Source: an uncultured bacterium
Lineage (GTDB): Bacteria > Bacillota > Clostridia > Lachnospirales > Lachnospiraceae
Assembly: GCA_905215775.1 (NCBI GenBank)
Contig: CAJMRM010000046.1
Coordinates: 1-24,873, forward strand
DNA: 24,873 nucleotides
Reading direction: 5' to 3'
The position numbers and the translations under genes were made by a program. How positions within the stretch are numbered: the stretch's first letter is position 1; each line of letters starts with the position of its first letter. The notes beneath the pieces are model-generated. The model saw only the letters and a list, made by a program, of their open reading frames with translations. It had not been told where the DNA came from and made no database searches. Below are positions 8,801 to 16,429 of this stretch, piece by piece.

Positions 8801-10144
8801 ATCGTTTCCAGCTCCTATAACCGGGTGATCTTCACAAAGGAAATGCGCAAGACCTACACCCTTTTATGTCCCCAGATGTCGCCCATCCACTTTGATCTTC
8901 TGGAACCGGCCATCCGCAGCTTCGGCTACGATCTGGTGGTCCTCCAGAACGACGATAAGACGGCCGTGGACACAGGGCTCCGCTTTGTCAACAACGACGC
9001 CTGCTATCCGTCCCTGATCGTCATCGGCCAGATCATGGATGCTCTCCTGTCCGGAAGGTATGACCCAGACCACACAGCTGTGGTCATGACCCAGACCGGC
9101 GGCGGCTGCCGGGCCTCCAACTACATTGGCTTTATCCGCCGCGCCCTGGAAAAGGCTGGAATGCCGCAGATCCCGGTGATCTCCATCAATGCCAACGGCA
9201 TGGAATCCAATCCGGGCTTTACCCTGACGGCTCCTCTGGTCGCCAAGGCCATGCAGGCCGTGGTCTACGGCGACGTGTTCATGCGGGTGCTGTACGCCAC
9301 CAGGCCCTATGAAAAGGTCCCCGGCTCCGCCAACGCCCTGCATGAAAAATGGAAGAAGATCTGTATCAAGGCGCTTTCCAGTCCCTCCCTGGGCATGATC
9401 AATTTCACAAAAAATGTCCGCGGCATCATCCGCGATTTTGACCGGCTGGAGCGGCTGGATATCCAGAAGCCCCGGGTGGGGATCGTGGGCGAGATCCTGG
9501 TCAAGTTCTCTCCCACCGCCAACAACCATATTGTGGAACTTCTGGAATCGGAGGGAGCCGAGGCCGTGATGCCGGATCTCATGGACTTTTTGCTGTACTG
9601 CTTTTACAACAGCAACTTCAAGGCCGGTCACCTGGGCGCAAAGCACTCCACTGCATGGCTCTGCAATACGGGGATCTCCCTTCTGGAATATTTCCGTAAA
9701 TCGGCGCGGATCGCCCTGGAAAAGAGCGTCCACTTCACACCGCCCACAAAGATCAAATACCTGGCATCCATGGCCAGCGGCTTTGTTTCCCTGGGAAACC
9801 AGACCGGAGAAGGATGGTTCCTGACCGGAGAAATGCTGGAGCTCATCAAGGGCGGCACCGAAAACATTGTCTGCGTCCAGCCCTTTGGCTGTCTTCCCAA
9901 CCACATTGTGGGCAAGGGCGTCATCAAGGAGCTGCGCCGCCAGCACCCGGAGGCCAATATCATTGCTGTGGACTATGATCCTGGAGCCAGCGAGGTGAAC
10001 CAGCTGAACCGGATCAAGCTGATGTTAGCCACCGCCCACAAAAACCTGGCCAAAGAGCCCGACGAGCCGGAGCAGCTGGCAGCCGCCACAAAGGAACGGC
10101 TGGAGGAGCTCAATGCCCGCCAGGTCAAGGGGCTGCAGGTTTAA
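5822..10144 (+). CDS. Giant BadF/BadG/BcrA-type CoA-dehydratase activase fusion (two ATPase domains + DUF2229 + dehydratase-like part)
   Basis: The 1440-residue protein begins with two tandem ASKHA ATPase domains of the 2-hydroxyacyl-CoA dehydratase activator family. Domain 1 has GIDIGSTTVK, ELGGEDAK and two cysteines (C125 in GICAGGTGSF, C164 in ARCGVF) matching those that hold the activator's interface [4Fe-4S] cluster. Domain 2 has GIDAGSTTTK (~322), DIGGQDMK, C444 and C483. A cysteine cluster C606-x2-C609-x3-C613 with C632 follows, then a DUF2229-like part from ~671 (C722, C747, C764) and a C-terminal dehydratase-like part from ~1000 (C1061 in NDACYPS, QPFGCLPNH near 1354). Family activators drive ATP-dependent low-potential electron transfer; related double-cubane proteins carry [8Fe-9S] clusters. 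Substrate is unknown. The gene stands alone between a leader and a strong terminator. Confidence 0.88.
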   Translation: MNQTFRLGIDIGSTTVKIAVLDSSSHIQFADYQRHYANIQETLAALLKKARGELGELQVCASITGSGGLTLSGHLNIPFTQEVVAVATALQDYAPNTDVAIELGGEDAKIIYFSNGIDQRMNGICAGGTGSFIDQMASLLQTDAAGLNEYAKNYKAIYPIAARCGVFAKSDIQPLINEGATHEDLAASIFQAVVNQTISGLACGKPIRGNVAFLGGPLHFLSELRTAFIRTLNLKGDAIIAPDHSHLFAAVGAAMNAPETMALSLDQLISDLSGGIKMDFEVKRMEPLFKDQADYQEFLDRHAQYKVKRGDLTSYSGNCFMGIDAGSTTTKVALVSEDGSLLYHFYSSNNGSPLATAIASIKEIRSLLPETARIAYSCSTGYGEALLKAAFLLDEGEVETISHYYAAAFFDPEVDCILDIGGQDMKCIRIKDGTVDSVQLNEACSSGCGSFIETFANSLNYSVVDFAKEALFAQNPIDLGTRCTVFMNSNVKQAQKEGASVADISAGLAYSVIRNALFKVIKITTASDLGKNVVVQGGTFYNDAVLRSFEKISGGNAIRPDIAGIMGAFGAALIARERYTLHPKETSMLPLDRIIGLTYTTTMSRCRGCVNHCVLTINRFEGGRQYISGNRCERGLGIEKAKRDIPNLYTYKYRRIFDYEPLAADKAFRGPVGIPRVLNMYEDFPFWAVFFKELGFQVILSPQSSRQIYELGIETIPSESECYPAKLSHGHVEWLIKKGVPFIFYPCIPYERKEVAGAGNHYNCPIVTSYAENIKNNMEDLEENHIRFMNPFMAFTDEKVLTRQLVQEFKKEFQIPEHEVRAAAHKAWEELSRARTDVEKKGEAVLAYLEETGKHGIVLAGRPYHIDPEINHGIADLIASYGFAVLTEDSVSHLAKVERPLIVTDQWMYHSRLYAAASFVKTRDDLDLVQLNSFGCGLDAVTTDQVNDILTSAGKIYTVLKIDEVNNLGAARIRIRSLISALRIREERRYTRNIVSSSYNRVIFTKEMRKTYTLLCPQMSPIHFDLLEPAIRSFGYDLVVLQNDDKTAVDTGLRFVNNDACYPSLIVIGQIMDALLSGRYDPDHTAVVMTQTGGGCRASNYIGFIRRALEKAGMPQIPVISINANGMESNPGFTLTAPLVAKAMQAVVYGDVFMRVLYATRPYEKVPGSANALHEKWKKICIKALSSPSLGMINFTKNVRGIIRDFDRLERLDIQKPRVGIVGEILVKFSPTANNHIVELLESEGAEAVMPDLMDFLLYCFYNSNFKAGHLGAKHSTAWLCNTGISLLEYFRKSARIALEKSVHFTPPTKIKYLASMASGFVSLGNQTGEGWFLTGEMLELIKGGTENIVCVQPFGCLPNHIVGKGVIKELRRQHPEANIIAVDYDPGASEVNQLNRIKLMLATAHKNLAKEPDEPEQLAAATKERLEELNARQVKGLQV

Positions 10145-10150
10145 GACCGC

Positions 10151-10186
10151 TTTAGCAAAATTTCCCAAAAATTTTGCTAAATTTTT
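10151..10186 (+). terminator. Intrinsic terminator of the activase fusion gene
   Basis: TTTAGCAAAATTT (10151-10163) pairs perfectly with 10169-10181 around a CCCAA loop, and the stem is followed by TTTTT. It begins 6 nt after the stop codon. Confidence 0.85.
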
Positions 10187-10208
10187 ATCAATTTCCCGAT
10201 TCCTACCC

Positions 10209-10237
10209 TTGATTTTTTTCTTTCGCCAGTATAGAAT
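10209..10237 (+). promoter_or_regulatory. Promoter of the manganese riboswitch/P-type ATPase unit
   Basis: TTGATT (10209-10214) and TAGAAT (10232-10237) are separated by 17 nt. The start point would fall about 45 nt before the riboswitch. The intervening leader holds a small GACAG/CTGTC hairpin (10253-10270). Confidence 0.6.
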
Positions 10238-10290
10238 ACTGAATAACAAGAGGACAGACAAAAAGCTGTCGCTGATGTTTCAAACAAAAT

Positions 10291-10426
10291 AGCGAATAAG
10301 GGAGTAGTTGACACCCCGGTGTGACAGGATCAACACACATGGCCGTCCGGCCTGGTCCTGTCTGGATCCGGCTCAGATGGGAATTTTCCCGTCTGGACCG
10401 TTTCATAAAGACAACGAGACTTATCC
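10291..10426 (+). ncRNA. yybP-ykoY manganese riboswitch
   Basis: The aptamer starts with ATAAG-GGAGTAG (10296-10307), the hallmark 5' strand of this class, and ends with CGAGACTTATCC, matching the conserved CGAGACCUU-type 3' strand. ATAAG and CTTAT close P1. Inside, a GACAGGA/TCCTGTC stem with UCAACA next to it resembles the conserved L3 strand, and a CAGATGGGAA/TTCCCGTCTG hairpin gives a further arm. yybP-ykoY RNAs are known to bind Mn2+ and to turn on Mn exporters, including P-type ATPases. The 3' strand of P1 is also the 5' arm of the terminator that follows, so Mn2+ binding should prevent termination (inference). The 386-nt gap 10145-10530 is filled by terminator, promoter and this element. 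Confidence 0.88.
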
Positions 10427-10462
10427 AAAGAGGGTTCTCTGAGGATAAGTCTTATTTTTTTT
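10418..10462 (+). terminator. Riboswitch expression platform: intrinsic terminator
   Basis: GACTTATCC (10418-10426) pairs perfectly with GGATAAGTC (10443-10451), with an inner AGAG/CTCT hairpin, followed by TTA and eight T (10455-10462). The 5' arm overlaps the 3' strand of riboswitch P1, so the two structures exclude each other. It lies 68 nt before the GTG start of the ATPase. Confidence 0.88.
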
Positions 10463-10530
10463 ACGCGGGCAGCCTGTTTCTTATGATTTTTCGATTCCCG
10501 GGCATACTATCTTCCGGAAAAGGAGGCAAC

Positions 10531-13164
10531 GTGAAAGAATATCTGGAAAATTATGAAGAAGTGCTGAAGGCACAAAACACCTCCGGTCAGGGTCTTTCCA
10601 CCGGCGAGGCAGAAAAAAGACTCGCCCAGCACGGAAAGAACAAGCTGAAGGAGGCAAAAAAGGATTCCGTTCTCAAGCGTTTTTTAAAGGAGCTCTCGGA
10701 TCCCATGATCCTGATCCTCATTGCCGCCGCCATTATATCCGGCATCACGGCATTCTATCAGGGCGAATCCTTTGCAGATGTGATCATCATCATCGCTGTG
10801 GTGATCATCAACGCCGTTCTCGGCGTGGTACAGGAAGGAAAGGCGGAAGCGGCCATTGCCGCCCTGCAGGAGATCGCAGCCGCCTCCAGCAAGGTCCTCC
10901 GTGACGGTAAGCTCGTCACCTTAAAAAGCGAGGATCTGGTTCCCGGCGATATCGTAGTCCTGGAGGCCGGAGACGCCGTTCCTGCTGACGGCCGGATCAT
11001 CGAAAGCGCCAGCATGAAGATCGAGGAGGCCGCCCTCACCGGCGAATCGGTTCCGGTCAATAAGGCCGCTGAGCCGCTTTCCCTGGACGGACAAAAGGAT
11101 ATCCCCCTGGGCGACCGGAAGAGCATGGTCTATATGGGCTCCACCGTGGTATACGGACGGGGCAAGGCCGTCCTCACCGGAACGGGCATGGACACCGAAA
11201 TGGGAAAGATCGCCTCTGCCCTGGCGCAGGCCAAGGATGAGGAAACGCCTCTCCAGTTAAAGCTAAACCAGCTCAGTAAGATCCTGACCGTACTGGTCCT
11301 GGGCATCTGTGCCGTGATCTTTGCCGTAGGCCTCATGCGGTCCGGCTTCAACGGAACCTCCATCTTAAACTCCTTTATGGTGGCAGTTTCCCTGGCTGTG
11401 GCAGCGATCCCCGAGGGTCTTGCAGCCGTGGTTACCATCGTACTCTCCATCGGCGTGACCAATATGTCCAAGAGAAACGCCATTATCCGCAAGCTGACGG
11501 CTGTGGAGACCTTAGGCTGCACCCAGATCATCTGCTCCGATAAGACCGGTACCCTGACCCAGAACCGGATGACCGTGGTAGATCATGTGGCAGACGATGA
11601 AAAGGCCCTGGAAACAGCCATGGCGCTCTGCTCCGACTCCGAATGGGACGCCGAAGCCGGCCAGGCCGTCGGAGAACCGACCGAATGCGCCCTGGTCAAT
11701 GACGCCGCCAAAAACGGCCTCTTAAAGCCGGAGCTGAAGGCCGCATGGCCCCGGGTGGGCGAGGCTCCCTTTGATTCCATGCGGAAAATGATGTCCACGG
11801 TCCATGAGTCCGCCGACGGAACCATCCTCCAGTACACCAAGGGCGCTCCCGACGAGGTATTAAAACGGTGTACCCGGGCCATGGTAAACGGCGCTGCCGT
11901 GGAAATGACCGACGAGATCCGCGCCTCCATCCTGGCAGCCAATAAATCCATGGCTGACCGGGCGCTCCGGGTCCTCTGCGCTGCAAAAAGGGACTGGTCC
12001 TCCATACCGCAGAGCACTGAACCGGAATTCCTGGAGCAGGATCTCACCTACGTTGGCCTCTCCGGCATGATCGATCCGGTGCGGCCGGAGGTAAAGACCG
12101 CCATTGCCGAATGCCGGGAAGCCGGGATCCGTCCCATTATGATCACCGGCGACCACAAGGATACTGCCGTGGCCATCGGCATGGAGCTGGGGATCATCAC
12201 CTCTCCGGACCAGGCCATCACCGGCGCACAGCTGGACGAGCTGAGCGACGAGGAATTTGCCCGCCGGATCACTGAATTTTCCGTTTACGCCCGCGTCCAG
12301 CCGGAGCATAAGGTCCGCATCGTCAATGGCTGGAAAGCCCGCGGAAAGATCACGGCTATGACCGGCGACGGCGTCAACGACGCGCCGTCCATCAAGAGCG
12401 CCGACATCGGCGTCGGCATGGGCATCACCGGAACCGACGTTACAAAAAATGTGGCCGACATGGTGCTTGCGGACGATAACTTTGCCACCATCGTTTCCGC
12501 CGTCGAAGAGGGCCGCCGGATCTACGCCAATATCCGGAAGGCCATCCAGTTCCTCTTAGCCTCCAACCTGGCGGAGGTCCTGGCCATCTTCTTCTCCACC
12601 CTCATTGGCTTTACGATCCTGAAGCCCGTCCATCTTTTATGGATCAACCTGATCACCGACTGCTTCCCGGCTCTGGCTCTTGGAATGGAAAAGAGCGAAT
12701 CCGATATCATGAAGCAGAAGCCCAGAGATCCCAAGGAAGGGATCTTCTCCGGAGGCATGGGCTTTGACGTGTTCTTCCAGGGCTTTATCGTAACGGTCCT
12801 GGTCATGGTCTCCTATCTGGTGGGCCACTATGTGGAAAGCGGCGTCTGGGAATTCGTCAACAGCCCGGACGGCACCACTATGGCGTTCTTAACCCTGTCC
12901 ATGGTTGAGATCTTCCACTCCCTGAACATGAGAAGCCGCCGCGGCTCCATTTTTGCCTTAAAGACACACAACAGCTTCCTGTTCGGCGCCATGATCGTTT
13001 CACTGATCCTGACCACCGCCGTCATCGAGGTTCCGTTCTTAGCCGCTGCCTTTGAGTTCACCCCCATCGGCCTTCACGAATACGCCATCGCCCTTGGCCT
13101 GGCCGTACTCATCATCCCCATCATGGAAGCAGTGAAAGCGGTACAGAGGAAGCTGGGGAAATAA
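10531..13164 (+). CDS. P-type cation-transporting ATPase (Ca2+/Mn2+ type, P2A-like), probable Mn2+ exporter
   Basis: The 877-residue ATPase starts at GTG 10531, 6 nt after an AAAGGAGG site. The frame stays open to an ATG at 10321, but that region is riboswitch and terminator, so the upstream 70 codons are not coding. It has a cation-ATPase N-terminal domain, the actuator loop LTGES, AVAAIPEGL in helix 4, the phosphorylated D337 in DKTGTLT, the KGAPDEVL nucleotide-domain motif and TGDGVNDAPS hinge. Helix 5 reads SNLAEV and helix 6 NLITDCFPALALG, retaining N, E, N, T and D positions used for cations in SERCA. These enzymes export Ca2+ or Mn2+ across the plasma membrane with ATP. The upstream Mn2+ riboswitch favours manganese as the physiological substrate (inference). 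Confidence 0.92.
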   Translation: MKEYLENYEEVLKAQNTSGQGLSTGEAEKRLAQHGKNKLKEAKKDSVLKRFLKELSDPMILILIAAAIISGITAFYQGESFADVIIIIAVVIINAVLGVVQEGKAEAAIAALQEIAAASSKVLRDGKLVTLKSEDLVPGDIVVLEAGDAVPADGRIIESASMKIEEAALTGESVPVNKAAEPLSLDGQKDIPLGDRKSMVYMGSTVVYGRGKAVLTGTGMDTEMGKIASALAQAKDEETPLQLKLNQLSKILTVLVLGICAVIFAVGLMRSGFNGTSILNSFMVAVSLAVAAIPEGLAAVVTIVLSIGVTNMSKRNAIIRKLTAVETLGCTQIICSDKTGTLTQNRMTVVDHVADDEKALETAMALCSDSEWDAEAGQAVGEPTECALVNDAAKNGLLKPELKAAWPRVGEAPFDSMRKMMSTVHESADGTILQYTKGAPDEVLKRCTRAMVNGAAVEMTDEIRASILAANKSMADRALRVLCAAKRDWSSIPQSTEPEFLEQDLTYVGLSGMIDPVRPEVKTAIAECREAGIRPIMITGDHKDTAVAIGMELGIITSPDQAITGAQLDELSDEEFARRITEFSVYARVQPEHKVRIVNGWKARGKITAMTGDGVNDAPSIKSADIGVGMGITGTDVTKNVADMVLADDNFATIVSAVEEGRRIYANIRKAIQFLLASNLAEVLAIFFSTLIGFTILKPVHLLWINLITDCFPALALGMEKSESDIMKQKPRDPKEGIFSGGMGFDVFFQGFIVTVLVMVSYLVGHYVESGVWEFVNSPDGTTMAFLTLSMVEIFHSLNMRSRRGSIFALKTHNSFLFGAMIVSLILTTAVIEVPFLAAAFEFTPIGLHEYAIALGLAVLIIPIMEAVKAVQRKLGK

Positions 13165-13173
13165 TCCGTAATC

Positions 13174-13224
13174 AGAAAGCTCCGGAGCCCATCCTATATT
13201 TGGAATGGAACTCCGGAGCTTTCT
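13174..13224. terminator. Probable bidirectional terminator between the P-type ATPase and MATE genes
   Basis: A perfect 14-bp inverted repeat (AGAAAGCTCCGGAG at 13174-13187 and its complement at 13211-13224) lies between two convergent genes, 10 nt past the ATPase stop. T-rich sequence follows on the plus side; the U tract is weak on the minus side. Confidence 0.7.
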
Positions 13225-13239
13225 CTTACTATATTTCTA

Positions 13240-14667
13240 TCAATCTTGTAAATGCCTCTTATAAAACACATAAAACGTCACCGACGTACAAATCGCCGCC
13301 GTAATATCCGACACAGGCTCCGCAAAAAAAATGGAAAATACCTCGGCCGGATACTCCACGATCCCTGCGATCTCCTCGGCCATGACCGCCGCAAAGGGCA
13401 GCTTTCCCACTGTCACCGGGAATATGTAGATCAGCGGCGCCAAAAGGACGACCTTCCTCAGACAGGCCAGGACCAGGGAGATCTTCGCCTGTCCCAGGGC
13501 CATGAAGGACTGCTGGCAGCTGGTCTGGATCCCGAAGATCGCTCCGCCCGCCAGGTATATGGGAAGCGCCCAGGCGCTGAAATGGAGGAGCGCCGGGTCG
13601 TTGCTGAAGATCCTGGCAAAGGTTCCGGGGAACGTCACCATAAGCCCCGTAAGAGTCGTTGCGAACACCAGGCACAGCGCATGGCTGATCTTACAGGCCT
13701 TCCGCACCCGCGCCATATTTCCAGCTCCATAATTATAGCTGATGATGGGCTGGGCCCCCTGGCAGAAGCCCTGGGTGGGCAGGGTCACAAACTGCCACAG
13801 GCTGAACATGATGGCCACCGTACCCACAGCCATGGTGCCTCCGTATTTGGAAAGCTGATTATTAAAGGAGATCTGGATCAGGCTTTCTGTAATACTCATG
13901 GTAAAGGGCGACACACCCAGGGCCATGATAGGAAGGAGCACCTTCTTTTTCACCTTGAAATGCTCTCTCCGCATCTTTAACAGGCTCTTTTTTCCAAACA
14001 AAAAGGAAAGGGCCCAGATGCAGGAGATCCCCTGGGCAATGATGGTGGCAATGGCTGCCCCCCGGACGCCCATGTGGAGATAATTGATAAAAAACGCGTC
14101 AAAAATAATGTTTAAAACGGCCCCGATGAGCACCGTGCACATACCGGTACGGGCGAAGCCCTGGGTCGTGATATACGAATTCATCCCCAGGGAGATCATT
14201 ACGAAGATCGTTCCCAGGGCATAAATCGATATGTAGTCACAGGCCATGTCCAGGGTGGTGGGATCCGCGCCAAAAAGCGTTAAAATGGGTCTTTGGAAAA
14301 CCAGGATCACTGCCGTAAGGATCGCTCCCACTGTGATCAGGGAGGCGAAGCTGACCCCCAGGATCTCCTCCGCCCCCTTCTGGTCCTTCTGCCCCATTTT
14401 AATGGCGCATAAGGGAGCGCCGCCGATGCCCACTAATCTTGTGAACGCAGTGATGCAGGTGATCAGCGGAAGGGATACGCTTAAGGCCGCCATGGCCGTA
14501 GTCCCGTTTTCGATCCTCCCGATGAACATCCGGTCCACCATGTTGTATAAGATCCCCACTAGCTGGGCGATGATGGAGGGGATGGAAAGTGAGAGCATCA
14601 GTTTCCATATATTCCCCGTTTCCAGCCTGCTGTTTCCGTTATTTTCTGTCTTTTCCCGCTGTTCCAT
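13240..14667 (-). CDS. MATE-family efflux transporter
   Basis: The 475-residue protein shows about twelve hydrophobic segments in two similar halves, with MATE-like starts such as IWKLMLSLSIPSIIAQLVGILYNMVDRMFIG and, in the second half, MALGVSPFTMSITESLIQI and TLPTQGFCQGAQPIISYNYGA. MATE proteins export cationic compounds, drugs or metabolites in exchange for Na+ or H+. I chose ATG 14667 rather than the ATG at 14730, because the latter would overlap the end of the hydrogenase gene by 47 nt and add a non-conserved leader. The chosen start lies 16 nt after the hydrogenase stop, behind a weak AGAGGCGG site, so the two are probably co-transcribed. The substrate is unknown. Confidence 0.9.
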   Translation of the reverse strand: MEQREKTENNGNSRLETGNIWKLMLSLSIPSIIAQLVGILYNMVDRMFIGRIENGTTAMAALSVSLPLITCITAFTRLVGIGGAPLCAIKMGQKDQKGAEEILGVSFASLITVGAILTAVILVFQRPILTLFGADPTTLDMACDYISIYALGTIFVMISLGMNSYITTQGFARTGMCTVLIGAVLNIIFDAFFINYLHMGVRGAAIATIIAQGISCIWALSFLFGKKSLLKMRREHFKVKKKVLLPIMALGVSPFTMSITESLIQISFNNQLSKYGGTMAVGTVAIMFSLWQFVTLPTQGFCQGAQPIISYNYGAGNMARVRKACKISHALCLVFATTLTGLMVTFPGTFARIFSNDPALLHFSAWALPIYLAGGAIFGIQTSCQQSFMALGQAKISLVLACLRKVVLLAPLIYIFPVTVGKLPFAAVMAEEIAGIVEYPAEVFSIFFAEPVSDITAAICTSVTFYVFYKRHLQD

Positions 14668-14683
14668 ATCCGCCGCCTCTGAT

Positions 14684-16150
14684 CTACTGCTTTTCGTGGG
14701 TCCTGTGCATGGAGAAGGACTCCATATCATAATTCTTTAAGTTCTCCCATATGCCTCGTTCATCGGCCTTTCCGATCAGAGCATCCCGGTCCTTCTTAAA
14801 GATCGTTTCCTGCTTTAAGTTGCTGGGGCCGCCCACACAGCCGCCCTGGCACATCATACCCTCAATGAAGTCCTCGGGGAGTCTTCCCACCTTCATGAGC
14901 AGCAGCGCTTTCTTTACGTCTGCCGGACCGCTGCAGCGCGCCACCTTGATATCGGTGTTCTCTCCCTGCTCCTTTAAGCACTGGACTACGGCATTGGTAA
15001 CGCCGCCGCCGTTTCCGAACCGCTTTCCGAATACGCTGGCCTCCTGATCCTTATACTCCTCCGGCTCCAGCCCCACATCCTTTGCACGCATCAGCTCGAT
15101 GGCCTCGCCGAAGGTCAGGACAAAGTCTGCGTTTCCTTCCACGCTCTTATCGGCAGCCTCCGCCTTTTTGGCCATACACGGCCCAATGAATACAGTAACC
15201 GTTTCCGGATCCCTGGCCTTTAACATCCTGGACACGGCGCACATGGGAGAAACCGTGGTGGACAGGTTATCGATCAGAGTCGGATAATGCTTTTTGATCA
15301 GATTTACAAAGGCCGGGCAGCAGGAGGTGGTCATCTTCTTTCCTTCCTTATACGCCTCTGCCCACTCCATCGCCTCGTAAGCAGCCGTCATATCTCCGCC
15401 GGCAGCGACTTCTACCATATCTGTGAAGCCGACCTTTTTCAGAGCCGTTCTCCAGCTTCCCATGGTGATATCGGCTCCAAACTCGCCTTCCGCTGCGGGA
15501 GCCACCATAGCTACGACCTTCTTTCCAGCCTTAAGAGCGTTGATGACCTGTACGATAAATACCTTGGAGGTAATGGCGCCGAAGGGGCAGCTTCTCACGC
15601 AGGCGCCGCACTGGATGCACTTCTTCTCGTCGATCTGGCAGATCCCGGTCTCCCGGTCCATGGTGATGGCATCCACGGGACATGCGCGGCGGCAGGGACG
15701 GATCAGCTCCGCAATGGCATTATACGGACATGCCTGCGCGCACTTTCCGCACTCCTTACATTTATCCGGATCGATGTGGGCGCGGTCGCGGCCAATGGAG
15801 ATGGCTCCAAAATTACATGCGTTCTGACAGGCCTTTCCCATACACTTCTGACAGTTATCTGTCACCACAAACCGGGTGATCGGACACTCCTCGCAGGCGG
15901 AGGGGATTACCTGGATCATATTGTCACTGTGCTTTCCGCTGGGACATTTTCCCTCGGCCAGACGGACTCTCTGGCGGATGATCTCTCTTTCTTTATATAC
16001 ACAGCAGCGGAACTGGGCCTTGGGTCCCGGGATCAGCTTAAAGGGGATCTCATCCCGTTTCTCGTCCAGCTCACCGGAAAAAGCCAGCTTCGCCACCTCA
16101 TGCAGAACATTATACTTAATCTTCAACAGCGCCTCGTCATTGGTCCTCAT
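14684..16150 (-). CDS. Monomeric [FeFe] hydrogenase (group B-like) with N-terminal Fe-S domains
   Basis: The 488-residue protein has an N-terminal family-specific region, then ferredoxin-type cysteine sets: C100-x2-C103-x4-C108-x3-C112, C131-x2-C134-x2-C137-x3-C141 and C178-x2-C181-x2-C184-x3-C188, plus C153/C157. The C-terminal half is an H-cluster domain with L1 TSCCPAF (C277/C278), L2 IGPCMAKKAE (C325) and L3 EGMMCQGGCVGG (C434, C438). All four H-cluster ligands are present. L1 ends in F rather than W and L2 has GPC rather than MPC, as in the less-studied group B enzymes (e.g. CpIII of Clostridium pasteurianum). It probably oxidises or evolves H2 with ferredoxin in the cytoplasm. No maturase genes are in the window. 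A GGAGGAA site precedes the ATG. Confidence 0.9.
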   Translation of the reverse strand: MRTNDEALLKIKYNVLHEVAKLAFSGELDEKRDEIPFKLIPGPKAQFRCCVYKEREIIRQRVRLAEGKCPSGKHSDNMIQVIPSACEECPITRFVVTDNCQKCMGKACQNACNFGAISIGRDRAHIDPDKCKECGKCAQACPYNAIAELIRPCRRACPVDAITMDRETGICQIDEKKCIQCGACVRSCPFGAITSKVFIVQVINALKAGKKVVAMVAPAAEGEFGADITMGSWRTALKKVGFTDMVEVAAGGDMTAAYEAMEWAEAYKEGKKMTTSCCPAFVNLIKKHYPTLIDNLSTTVSPMCAVSRMLKARDPETVTVFIGPCMAKKAEAADKSVEGNADFVLTFGEAIELMRAKDVGLEPEEYKDQEASVFGKRFGNGGGVTNAVVQCLKEQGENTDIKVARCSGPADVKKALLLMKVGRLPEDFIEGMMCQGGCVGGPSNLKQETIFKKDRDALIGKADERGIWENLKNYDMESFSMHRTHEKQ

Positions 16151-16206
16151 ACTTGATTCCTCCTGATATCTTTCTGAAATCTTTCCTTAATCCTATATCG
16201 CCCTAT

Positions 16207-16235
16207 ATTATCGCATATCCGAACCATCTCCGCAA
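16207..16235 (-). promoter_or_regulatory. Extended -10 promoter for the hydrogenase operon
   Basis: On the minus strand GATAAT (complement of 16207-16212) is preceded by TGC, giving an extended -10, with TTGCGG 17 nt upstream as a weak -35 (complement of 16230-16235). It lies about 57 nt before the hydrogenase ATG. Confidence 0.55.
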
Positions 16236-16317
16236 TATGAAACCTGTATAATTTTTAACGGGATTTTGCCGTTTTTCTTTATTTTATTAAGAGGCCGTAT
16301 AATTTTTTTCCGCCGCT

Positions 16318-16346
16318 TTGACAAACCCCGGTCCGTATGATATATT
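16318..16346 (+). promoter_or_regulatory. Sigma-A-type promoter for the TM1266/ABC operon
   Basis: TTGACA (16318-16323), a 17-nt spacer and TATATT (16341-16346) preceded by TGA form a strong extended promoter, 84 nt before the ATG. The divergent region 16151-16429 is AT-rich and contains two copies of GTATAATTTTT (16246-16256 and 16297-16307), which could be regulator sites. The transcribed leader (about 16353-16429) is GC-rich, with CCC-CGAA-GGG and GCG/CGC hairpins, and matches no riboswitch I know. Confidence 0.75.
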
Positions 16347-16429
16347 GAAGCTGTTCGTACTGACCCCGAAGGGCGCTGGCGCTTTCTGAGGGAAAAGGCG
16401 ATGAGATCCTGTAAAGAAAGGAACATTTT

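Noticed and set aside
8864..9946. 360-codon antisense frame in the same gene
   Set aside because: Same reason: no ribosome binding site, no recognisable domain, opposite a conserved coding region.
10321..10530. N-terminal extension of the P-type ATPase from ATG 10321
   Set aside because: The region is the riboswitch and its terminator; the ATG has no SD, while GTG 10531 has AAAGGAGG and matches where the family begins.
16347..16429. TPP riboswitch before the ABC importer operon
   Set aside because: CTGAGGG recalls CUGAGA, but the second conserved TPP strand (ACCUGAUCUGGAUAAUGCCAGCG-like) is missing.
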